Origin: Bacteroidetes bacterium 4572_128
Lineage (GTDB): Bacteria; Bacteroidota; Bacteroidia; Bacteroidales; 4572-128
Length of the DNA: 39,642 bases
Assembly (NCBI GenBank): GCA_002084355.1
Contig: NBLL01000058.1
Location: 1 to 39,642 of the forward strand
Direction of reading: 5' to 3'
Made by a program: the position numbers and the translations under genes. Shown here piece by piece: positions 27,495-35,285 of this stretch; positions within the stretch are counted from its first letter, which is position 1; each line of letters begins with the position of its first letter. The notes under the pieces are model-generated. The model worked only from the letters and a program-made list of their open reading frames with translations. It did not search any database and was not told the DNA's origin.

Positions 27495-28430
27495 ATGGAA
27501 AATATAGAAAAATATGCTCTAAGTAAATCGTCTAAGCCAAAAACACTTTTTGGAAAAGTTGGTTTAATTGGTTGTGGAGAAGTTGGAAGAAGTATTGCAA
27601 GAATGGTCAGTGCTCGTGGTATGGATGTTGTTTTTGTAGAAGTTTCTGAAGAACAAATAGAAAAATCTTTAAATAGTTTATCTCTCGATATAGATGCAAT
27701 TATAGAAAGATGGGGAATGGTAAAAAGTGAAAAGCGTGCAATTTTATCACGAATAAAAGGTTCTACAAATTATGAAATTTTAAAAGAATGTGATATTGTT
27801 ATAGAAGCAATTATTTCTAAAAATAGGGAAAAATTAATCAATGAAAGGAAAGAAATATTCGAAAAATTAGAAAAATATGTTCCTAAAGATACTGTAATTG
27901 CAACAAATTCTACAACAGTTGTAATTACAGAGTTGTCTTCAGGTTTAAAATATCCTGAAAGATGTGTTAGTTTTCATTTTATTTCTCCCGCTCCGGATGC
28001 ACGTATAGTTGAAGTTGTTAGAGGAATTTATACTTCTGATGCAACTTATGAAAAAGTTAAAAATTTTTCTAAACTTTTAGGAAAAAAATTTATTGGTGCG
28101 ACAGAATCTCCGGGAATAATAAGTACAAGATTGGTCGTTCCTCTTATTAATGAGGCTTGTGAAATTCTTATGGAAGGCGTAGGAAGTATGGAAGATATAG
28201 ATTGTACTATGAGTGCAGGTTTTGGAATTCCATTTGGACCATTTGCAATGGCAGATAAAATTGGTTTAGATAAATTATTAAAATGGTGTGAAAATTTATA
28301 TCAAGAATTCGGAGATTTAAAATATAAAGCTTCGCCAGTAATAAAAAAATATGTCAGAGCAAATTTGCTTGGTAGAAAAACTGGAAAAGGTTTTTACGAA
28401 TATGATAAATATGGAAATAGAGTAAAATAA
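27495..28430 (+). CDS. 3-hydroxyacyl-CoA (3-hydroxybutyryl-CoA) dehydrogenase
   Basis: NAD-dependent enzyme of acyl-CoA metabolism. Rossmann motif VGLIGCGEVGRSIARM (about residues 22-37). VIEAIISKNREKL and ATNSTTVVITEL are 3HCDH_N features. The catalytic His is in VSFHFISPAPDARIVEV and the glutamate partner is in that segment or downstream. The C-terminal dimerisation domain has SPGIISTRLVVPLINEACEILMEGVGSMEDID and GRKTGKGFYEYD. 311 aa, complete. It stands alone, so beta-oxidation versus butyrate/acetoacetyl-CoA metabolism cannot be decided from context. Confidence 0.9.
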   Translation: MENIEKYALSKSSKPKTLFGKVGLIGCGEVGRSIARMVSARGMDVVFVEVSEEQIEKSLNSLSLDIDAIIERWGMVKSEKRAILSRIKGSTNYEILKECDIVIEAIISKNREKLINERKEIFEKLEKYVPKDTVIATNSTTVVITELSSGLKYPERCVSFHFISPAPDARIVEVVRGIYTSDATYEKVKNFSKLLGKKFIGATESPGIISTRLVVPLINEACEILMEGVGSMEDIDCTMSAGFGIPFGPFAMADKIGLDKLLKWCENLYQEFGDLKYKASPVIKKYVRANLLGRKTGKGFYEYDKYGNRVK

Positions 28431-28571
28431 TTTTTTTATTATCATGGTACTTTTTTAAAATTCTTTTCGTTTTAAAAAAATATTATTTATATAAATAATA
28501 AAAATATTATGATATTTTCTCTTAAAAAAAGAAAAATAGAAAAATTTGTAATAAAATTGCATTTTTATTGA

Positions 28572-28579
28572 TATATTTG
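28572..28579 (+). promoter_or_regulatory. -7 promoter element of a small transcription unit
   Basis: TATATTTG is an exact TAnnTTTG match in the 28.4-29.0 kb gap. The ATG at 28581 begins only 2 nt later and so is unlikely to be used; the next ORF (28683) would have a leader of roughly 95 nt. Confidence 0.45.
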
Positions 28580-28682
28580 AATGACGATTTTAGGGATTTT
28601 GGCAATAGTATTAAATTTGATAATTAATTTTTTTAATTTTTATTTTTTAGAATCTATTACAAAATTTTCAAAAATAAAATAA

Positions 28683-28811
28683 ATGAAAAATGATAAAGAA
28701 AGTTACTGTTCTAAAATAGGAGTTTGTAAACTTTTTATAATTGGTATTTTAATAAAAAATAAGAACTCTAAAAGAGTTTATAAAAATTTGTATTGTAAGA
28801 CAAAAAGATAA
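28683..28811 (+). CDS. Small 42-aa cysteine-containing protein candidate
   Basis: ATG AAA AAT ... TAA encodes 42 residues, beginning MKNDKESYCSKIGVCKLF with a short hydrophobic stretch (KLFIIGILI) and a basic tail ending YKNLYCKTKR. Three cysteines. Too short for the ORF track. Support comes from context: a TAnnTTTG element 104 nt upstream and a strong terminator whose stem overlaps the stop codon. I do not recognise the family. Alternatively the transcript (about 28586-28838) is a small RNA. Confidence 0.4.
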   Translation: MKNDKESYCSKIGVCKLFIIGILIKNKNSKRVYKNLYCKTKR

Positions 28812-28838
28812 CATTCTTGCAAAAGAATGTTATCTTTT
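28803..28838 (+). terminator. Terminator of the small transcription unit
   Basis: A perfect 16-bp stem (AAGATAACATTCTT / AAGAATGTTATCTT core) with GCAA loop and a short T run inside the 3' arm. It overlaps the 42-aa ORF stop. Confidence 0.7.
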
Positions 28839-29031
28839 AACAAAATTAGTAAATGTGCCAATTTTGTTATCCAAATTCTTATATAAATTAGGAGAAATTA
28901 AAGAAAAAATTGATTTTATAGAAAATATAAATTTAAAAATATAAAACTTTTGTTTTTCATTTTTTATGGAATTATTTTTGATTGAATAAATAGAAATATA
29001 ATTTATAATTAAACTTGACCTTTGATTTAAA

Positions 29032-29954
29032 ATGAAAAACATTATTCTTATTATTTTTATCTTCTTATTTACTTTAGGTGTTAAAGGTCAAAGCATTCGT
29101 TTTTCACAATTTTATTCTTCTCCTTTATTACTTAATCCTGCCCTTACAGGCAGTAGTAGTTGTTTATTTAGAGGAGGTTTGAATTACAGAAATCAATGGG
29201 CAGATATTTCTCCTTATGTAACAACTTCAATATTTGCTGACGGAAAAATTCCTTCGAGACATCCAAAACGTCAATGGATGGGAGCTGGAATTATGGTTTT
29301 AAACGATGAAGTTGGAGACGGAAGTTTAACAACAACTCGCGGTTCTTTACTTTTTTCATATACTAAAGGTTTAAGCAGAAATAATTCTTTATATTTTAGT
29401 CTGGGAACAGGAATTACTGTTGTAAATAAAAGCGTAAATTATTCTCTACTCTTATTTGATGAGCAACTTATTATTACGGTAAATTTAAATATACTCTTGG
29501 TATTAGTATGGACCATTTAAATATTCCTCAGGCTTCTTTTTATTTTGAAGGAGGAGAAAGAATAGGAATTGCAACTGTTGTTCACGGTGGAGCTTCTGGA
29601 ACTATAACTCGTTATTTTGGAATACGTCCAGAATTTATGATTTTATCTAGAAATGGAGCAATAGAAATTGATTATGGTGCAAATGCTTTTTTTAAAATGA
29701 ATAGAGATCTTCGTTTATATTTTGGTCTGTGGAATAGATGGAATAGAGATTTAATAGAAGTAATAGGTTTTGATTATGAAGGAGTTACATTTCTTTTAAG
29801 TTATGATGTTAATTTTGTAAAAGGTTTGAGGAGTGCAAATAATTTCAAAGGAGGAGCAGAAATTTACATTACTCGTAAATTTGGTTGTAATTTAAGAAAA
29901 TGGGCTAAATCAGTCCAATGTCCAAAATTTGGTGATGATTTTTATCTATATTAA
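29032..29954 (+). pseudogene. PorP/SprF-family type IX secretion-associated outer-membrane protein, split
   Basis: The signal peptide (KNIILIIFIFLFTLGVKGQ) is followed by the family start IRFSQFYSSPLLLNPALTGS and FRGGLNYRNQWADI, which identify PorP/SprF proteins linked to type IX secretion and gliding. The first ORF loses frame after NYSLLLFDEQ. The other frame resumes YYGKFKYTLGISMDHLNIPQASFYFEGG and runs to the beta-barrel end at 29954. Relatives have about 30-40 more residues at the join (after FD.Q, the stretch leading to a 'D...G' strand), so roughly 100 nt and a frame are missing near 29466. No partner T9SS genes are in the window. Confidence 0.82.
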
Positions 29955-29984
29955 TTTAAAAAATTCAAAATAAAATTATAATTT

Positions 29985-30180
29985 TATTTCAAAAAAAGCA
30001 ATTATTTTAATGTTTTTAAAAAAAAATTTTTTTGAAAAAATCCAATTTTTTTAATGTTTTTTAAAATTTAAAAAAAAATTTTTTTGAAAAAATCCAATTT
30101 TTTTAATGTTTTTTAAAATTTAAAAAAAAAATTTTCAAAAAAATCCAATTTTTTTAATGTTTTTTAAAATTTAAAAAAAT
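29985..30180. repeat. Array 4: three to four ~56-bp units with core ATCCAATTTT
   Basis: Units read TTTTTTTGAAAAAATCCAAT, TTTTTTAATGTTTTTTAAAA, TTTAAAAAAAA. In reverse complement the core is TTGGATTTTTTC. The rest of the gap to 30522 is AT-rich with a scatter of half-units (for example near 30465); I see no gene in it. Confidence 0.8.
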
Positions 30181-30522
30181 ATTGGATATTGAAAAAAAAC
30201 GAAAAAAATATTACGTTTATACTACTACCTTTTGTTTACACAATTACATAAATATATTTATTAAAAATAATTTTTTTTTCACAAATTAAAAAAATTTAAA
30301 TACAAAAAATATTTTTATTTAATTTTGAAATATTTTTTTATTTCATTTCGAAAGCATCATTATTATTGCTTTATATTTATTTTTTATTTTTATTCATTTT
30401 TAAAAAAATGATATGGAATTTGTTAAAAAACATTAAAAAAAATCTGCATTTTATTGAAAAATTTTTTTTTTGAAAAAATCAATTATTTTAATAGTTTTGT
30501 ATAATACAAATATTTTATTTTT

Positions 30523-32919
30523 CTATTTATCAAAACCATTTAAAAAGAAATTACCTTTTTGTTTTTTCTTTTTTTGTTCTTTTTTATTTATATTATAAAT
30601 AAAACTAAATATGAAATAACGAGATTCGTTTTTTCTTCTATTTTTTTGAAAATACCTGTAATTATTATTATCAATGGCATCAAGATCCAGTCCAAAAAGA
30701 TAAGTATTAAAAACGTCAGAAATTTTGAAAATTAATTGTCCATTTTTATTCATTATTTTTTTACTTATAGCAATATCCATATAATATCTTTCTAAATAAG
30801 TTCCCATTACAGATGGCAATTTAGACCTGTAATAATATGACAAATGTAATCCAAAATCTTTCGAAAACTTAAACTTATTTAAAACATTTGCATTCCAAGC
30901 AATTTTACTATTATTGATATTATTATTTTCATATTCTCCATTTAAATTACTATAAAATATATTAGAACTAATATTAATGCTCCACCAATTATAAGGTTTA
31001 TAAGATATTGCAAGTTCTCCTCCGAGTAATTTTGCTTTATCCAAATTAATAAAAGACACAAAAAGCGCACTATCATTTGAAGCCGATTTTATCCTTGAAA
31101 TGGCTTTTTTAATATCTCGAAAATAAACAGAATAAAAACCCGAAAATTTATTGAAAATAAAACGATTTCCTATTTCATAAGAGTTTACATATTCAGAATT
31201 TAAATCAGGGTTTCCTTTATGCATATTTAAAATATCAGCATATTCGTCAGTAAATGGATTTAGCATTTTTATTGTAGGACGATTTATTCTACGGTTATAA
31301 GATGAAAAAATAGTAAAATTGTTATTTAGTTTACGAGACAAATTTACTGATGGAAAAAAATCTATATATTCTTTATTATTCTTGTTGTTTTGTGAATTAT
31401 TAGTGTGTTCTGTTCTAATTCCAGCTTGAATTTCAAAAAATTTTAATTTAGAATTCATATTTAAATAGATAGAATTTATTTGTTGAATGTAATTAAATTT
31501 ATTTGCTAAATCTTTATCATCTGTCCAATTTATTGAATTGTAATTATAACTTTTTGAATAAAAATCATTTAATAAATCTTTTATATTAAAATTATACCCT
31601 GTTTCAAATAAAATAGAATCATTTATTGGATACGAATAATTTAGTGAAAAATTTGTTTTATTATTTAATTGCTCAGAAAAAGTGTTTTGTAATTCAGGTT
31701 TATTATTTTCATAAAAAAATTCATTTTCCATTTTATTTAATTGGTCTAATAATGAATAATTAAAATTTATTTTCAAAAATTGCCCCTTATTTTTAAAATT
31801 GTAACGATAATTTACATTTCCGTCAATTATGAAATTATCTAAAAAAATATCAATTTCTTTTAATGAAAATGTTTCTGTATTTCCAATTTCATTTTGGGTC
31901 TTATAATTTATTTTTCTATATGCAGAATTAAATTTTTTCGAAGATATAAGAGAAAAACCGAAATTATGTTTTTTATTAATTGCATATTTGAAACTTGTAT
32001 TTACAAATATGTTATTAAGATTTTTATCTTGCCTATCGAATTGGTAATAATTAAAAGCATTTGGATTTTCATAATTTTTTCTTAAATGCTCTTTTGTTTG
32101 ATATTTAGTTTTATGATTAAAACCTGCATTAACAAAAATTGTTGTTTTTTTTGAAATTTTTGAATAACCAACACTAAATCCTAATGTTTTGGGATAAGCA
32201 ATATTTAATACTAAACTTGTTCTATTTTTTTTTGTATTTCCTGATTTTAATACAATATTTATAATACCTGACATTCCTTCGGCTTCATATTTAGAGGACG
32301 GATTATTAATCAATTCTATTTTTTCAATCATATCTGCAGGAATTTGGTCAAGAGATTTTATTAATTCTGACTTTTCGCCGTTTAATAAAATTATTACTTT
32401 ATCACTGCCTCTATAATTAATATTTCCTTCAATATCTACATCTACTGAAGGTAATGTTTGCATAAGATCAATAGCAGTTCCTCCTGTAAGTGTTGTATTT
32501 TTGGAAACATTTACGGTTGTTTTTTCAATATTTTTTTCAATAAAATTTCTTTCTGAAATAACCTCTATTCCTGATAAAGAAAAATTTTTTTGAGTAAGAA
32601 GAAAGTCATACTTATTTTTTTTTGTCTGAATATCTATTGTTATCACATTTTTATTGTAGCCCATATATGAAGCTATTAATTTATATTTCCCATATTTAAC
32701 ATTATTAATTCTATAATTTCCATTTACATCCGCAAGAATTCCATGCAAAATATTTGAATCTTTTTGAGAAAATAATTGAACAGTAGCAAAAGGTAAATTT
32801 TCTCCTGTGATACTATCTTTTACTGTTCCGTTTATTATACAATTATTAATAACTGGAATAGAAAATAATTCTCCAATTAACAAAATTGTAATATTTATTA
32901 CAATAAATATTCTCTTCAT
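30523..32919 (-). CDS. TonB-receptor-like outer-membrane beta-barrel protein (OMP_b-brl family)
   Basis: Start chosen at the Met giving MKRIFIVINITILLIGELFSIP, a signal peptide, eight codons inside the ORF-track entry. About residues 25-110 form a carboxypeptidase-like regulatory domain (GTVKDSITGENLPFATVQLF, GNYRINNVKYGKYKLIASYMGY). A plug-like domain follows (TGGTAIDLMQTLPSVDVDIEGNINYRGS; EKIELINNPSSKYEAEGMSGIINIVLK). The remaining 550 residues are barrel strands rich in alternating aromatic/polar residues, ending KNESRYFIFSFIYNI and a short basic tail. Typical length about 800 aa. It probably transports or binds a ligand in the outer membrane; no SusD-like partner is present, so substrate is unknown. 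Confidence 0.85.
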   Translation of the reverse strand: MKRIFIVINITILLIGELFSIPVINNCIINGTVKDSITGENLPFATVQLFSQKDSNILHGILADVNGNYRINNVKYGKYKLIASYMGYNKNVITIDIQTKKNKYDFLLTQKNFSLSGIEVISERNFIEKNIEKTTVNVSKNTTLTGGTAIDLMQTLPSVDVDIEGNINYRGSDKVIILLNGEKSELIKSLDQIPADMIEKIELINNPSSKYEAEGMSGIINIVLKSGNTKKNRTSLVLNIAYPKTLGFSVGYSKISKKTTIFVNAGFNHKTKYQTKEHLRKNYENPNAFNYYQFDRQDKNLNNIFVNTSFKYAINKKHNFGFSLISSKKFNSAYRKINYKTQNEIGNTETFSLKEIDIFLDNFIIDGNVNYRYNFKNKGQFLKINFNYSLLDQLNKMENEFFYENNKPELQNTFSEQLNNKTNFSLNYSYPINDSILFETGYNFNIKDLLNDFYSKSYNYNSINWTDDKDLANKFNYIQQINSIYLNMNSKLKFFEIQAGIRTEHTNNSQNNKNNKEYIDFFPSVNLSRKLNNNFTIFSSYNRRINRPTIKMLNPFTDEYADILNMHKGNPDLNSEYVNSYEIGNRFIFNKFSGFYSVYFRDIKKAISRIKSASNDSALFVSFINLDKAKLLGGELAISYKPYNWWSINISSNIFYSNLNGEYENNNINNSKIAWNANVLNKFKFSKDFGLHLSYYYRSKLPSVMGTYLERYYMDIAISKKIMNKNGQLIFKISDVFNTYLFGLDLDAIDNNNYRYFQKNRRKNESRYFIFSFIYNINKKEQKKKKQKGNFFLNGFDK

Positions 32920-33104
32920 ATAAAAACTTTGAATTAACATTTTTTATATTATTTTAATTTAAAATTTTACAAAAATATTTAAATTTTAAAATTTTGACGT
33001 TTTTTTGAAAAAATTTTTTTTAACATTAGAGATTTTGTTTTTAACAAATGTTTGTTTTATAATTTTTGAAAAACATTAAAATTTTGGACGAATTTTGAAA
33101 AAAA

Positions 33105-33324
33105 TTTCAACAGATACAAACCTAAATTTTTTCAAAAAAATGAATTCTTTGAGTTTGTATATTGGAAAAAATTTATTAAAAATAAATTTTTTCCAAAAAA
33201 CGCTAAAATTTTACGAATTTATAAAAAAAAAAAATTCAAAAACGTCAATTTTTTACGAATTTTATAATTTATAAAAAAAATTTTCAAAAAAACAGGTAAT
33301 TTTTTGGGTTTGTATCTGTTGAAA
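33105..33324. repeat. Pair of 18-bp perfect inverted repeats bounding a ~184-bp AT-rich segment
   Basis: TTTCAACAGATACAAACC at 33105-33122 is the exact reverse complement of GGTTTGTATCTGTTGAAA at 33307-33324. A related GAGTTTGTATATTGG lies between them (about 33151). No ORF inside. Could be a MITE-like remnant or a long-range stem; A-runs on both sides prevent target-site-duplication calling. Confidence 0.6.
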
Positions 33325-33334
33325 AAATTTTTCA

Positions 33335-33560
33335 AAAAAACCAATGATTTTATTTGAAATTAAAAAAAAAATTTTTTTCAAAAATCGTCTAAATATTTTA
33401 ATATTTTTATTTTGAAATTAAAAAAAAATTTTTTCAAAAATCACTCAAAATTTTAATGTTTTTTATTTTGAAATTAAAAAAAAATTTTTTCAAAAATCAC
33501 TCAAAATAAATTAAAAAAAAATTTTTTCAAAAATCACTCAAAATTTTAATATTTTTTATT
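33335..33560. repeat. Array 5: ~55-bp units with core TCACTC
   Basis: Units of TTTTTTCAAAAATCACTC, AAAATTTTAATG and TTTTTTATTTTGAAATTAAA, about three copies plus a first unit with core TCGTCT. One unit lacks the AAAATTTT half. Same family as array 3, at the 3' end of the downstream nuclease-like gene. Confidence 0.8.
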
Positions 33561-33593
33561 TTGAAAAAATTTTTTAATAATTCGTTCAAAATT

Positions 33594-34347
33594 TTAATAT
33601 TTGCAATATAAATGTTTTACAGCTTGCAAATAAATATAAATTTTTTTCAAGTTAATAAAATTCAAAGCATCAAGTCCGTCCTAACTTTTCAAGAATCATA
33701 AATTTCCAGTAAGCCCCAATTATGTATCCTCCTTTTATTGTATTTGTGTTGTTTTTTTCAATTGCCGCAAGCATAGCCGCCAGAACTTGATATTCTGGAT
33801 TACCAGTTGGATTTACAGATTTTTTATATTCCTGTAGGAAAAAATAAGGTTTTTTAGGTTCATTTATGCCAGTTGCAACAAAAAAGTCTGGATATCCTTT
33901 CAGTGTCCAATTATTTAATTTACAGCTTATAGAATATTCATACCAATCTTTTATTTTTTTATTCCTAAACTTCACTTTATTTAAAATAAAACCTATAAAT
34001 TTTACCGTTAAAGTTTGTTCATTATAACTGTTCAAATAAAATTTATTTTCTTTTATTAATTCTTTTAAAAAACTTTTTTCTTCCTCATAGAGTTCATATT
34101 TATACGAAAACCATTCTTCGAATTTAGTTTCATTATCTACCTGTTGAATATTTACAATCTCCATTAATTTCTCTAAAGTTGCCTCTCTAAAATTTAAACT
34201 TTTTTCAAGTTTTTCATATAAATTATATTCTTCTTCAAATAATTCATAAATTTCGGATTTACTTATTAAGTTATTATCTGTTTTATTAATTAATTTTTCT
34301 AATAGATTTCTCAGTAAATTTGTTACTTTTTTAGACTCTTTTTCCAT
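33594..34347 (-). pseudogene. PD-(D/E)XK nuclease-like protein, paralogue 2, frameshifted by a 29-nt deletion
   Basis: Paralogue of the next gene, with the same KYELYEEEKSFL..LIKEN helices and the candidate nuclease core GYPDFFVATG...YFFLQEYKKSVNP (Asp, then Glu-x-Lys), followed by GNPEYQVLAAMLAAIEKN and GGYIIGAYWKFMILEKL. The ORF-track entry ends EKLGRT. In the next frame the paralogue's C-terminus continues (DGLDALNFINLKKIYIYLQAVKHLYCKY, stop at 33594-33596). Aligning with paralogue 1 shows exactly 29 nt missing at 33680/33681, coding ENGNYEYFVS-like residues, with a possible 2-nt TC microhomology. Role unknown; possibly defence or DNA maintenance. Confidence 0.7.
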
Positions 34348-34389
34348 GAAAAAATTTTTTTTTCAAAAATATAAATAAAATTTTAAATT

Positions 34390-35181
34390 TTAATATTTGC
34401 AATATAAATATTTTACAGCCTGCAAATAAATATAAATTTTTTTCAAATGTTCAAAATTCAAAGCTTCAAATCCATCGGAAACAAAATATTCATAATTCCC
34501 ATTTTCTAATTTTTCCAGTATCATAAACTTCCAGTAAGCACCAATTATATATCCTCCTTTTATTGTATTTGTTTTGTTTTTTTCAATTGCTGCAAGCATA
34601 GCCGCCAGAACTTGATATTCTGGATTACCACTTGGATTTACAGATTTTTTGTATTCTTGAAGAAAAAAATAAGGTGTTTCGGGAACTTCTATTCCTGTTG
34701 CGACAGCAAAATCAGGTTCACCATTAAAAGTGTAACCGTTTAATTTACAAGTCATTTTATGTCCATACCAATCTGTAAAATATTCAGTATCAAAATCAAT
34801 TTTATTTAAAATCTGTCCTATAAATTTTACCACCAATTTTGTTTCGTTGTAATTTACAATAGATAAACGATGTTTTTTTATTAGAGATAAAAGGAAATTA
34901 TTTTCATCGTCAGAAAGTTTATATTTGTAGGAAAACCATTCTTTAAATTTTTCATTATTATCTATTTGTTTAATATTTACAACTTTTTTCAAATCTGATA
35001 AATTTGCATATCTAAAAGTTATTGTTTTTTTCTTATCTATGAATTCTAACAATTTATATTCATTTGCCAACCACGTTTCAAATTTCACTTTATCGCTTTC
35101 CTTATCTAAATTAACAATTTTTATTAATCTTTCTAAGGTCTCAATACTAAATTCTAATTTTGTTTTTAAGTATTTTTTCAT
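34390..35181 (-). CDS. PD-(D/E)XK nuclease-like protein, paralogue 1
   Basis: 263 aa, intact. The helical N-terminal half has two similar segments (LERLIKIVNLDKESDKVKFETWLANEYKL and LSDLKKVVNIKQIDNNEKFKEWFSYKYKL), so it carries an internal duplication. The C-terminal half has the putative catalytic core GEPDFAVATG then YFFLQEYKKS; a separated PDF and QEYK fit the D...ExK signature. It ends with a QVLAAMLAAIEKN helix and YIYLQAVKYLYCKY. The assignment rests on motif spacing, not on a database match. It lies in tandem with paralogue 2 (42-nt gap) and diverges from topA. Confidence 0.6.
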   Translation of the reverse strand: MKKYLKTKLEFSIETLERLIKIVNLDKESDKVKFETWLANEYKLLEFIDKKKTITFRYANLSDLKKVVNIKQIDNNEKFKEWFSYKYKLSDDENNFLLSLIKKHRLSIVNYNETKLVVKFIGQILNKIDFDTEYFTDWYGHKMTCKLNGYTFNGEPDFAVATGIEVPETPYFFLQEYKKSVNPSGNPEYQVLAAMLAAIEKNKTNTIKGGYIIGAYWKFMILEKLENGNYEYFVSDGFEALNFEHLKKIYIYLQAVKYLYCKY

Positions 35182-35285
35182 AATTTAAAAAATTATTTAT
35201 TTATATAAAAAAAATTTTTTCAAAAAAAGCATTTTTTTTTAATTTTTTTAAAAAATGTTTTTTTTATTTGCAAAAAAAATTTTAT

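Noticed and set aside
28581-28682. 33-aa hydrophobic ORF (MTILGILAIVLNLII...) in the small unit
   Set aside because: Its ATG lies 2 nt after the -7 element, so it would probably be at or before the transcription start; kept only as a remote leaderless possibility.
28830-29042. 70-aa minus-strand ORF between the small unit and porP
   Set aside because: Overlaps the terminator and the porP start, low complexity, no recognisable motif or promoter.
33105-33324. Complete insertion sequence
   Set aside because: No transposase ORF between the inverted repeats and no recognisable target-site duplication.
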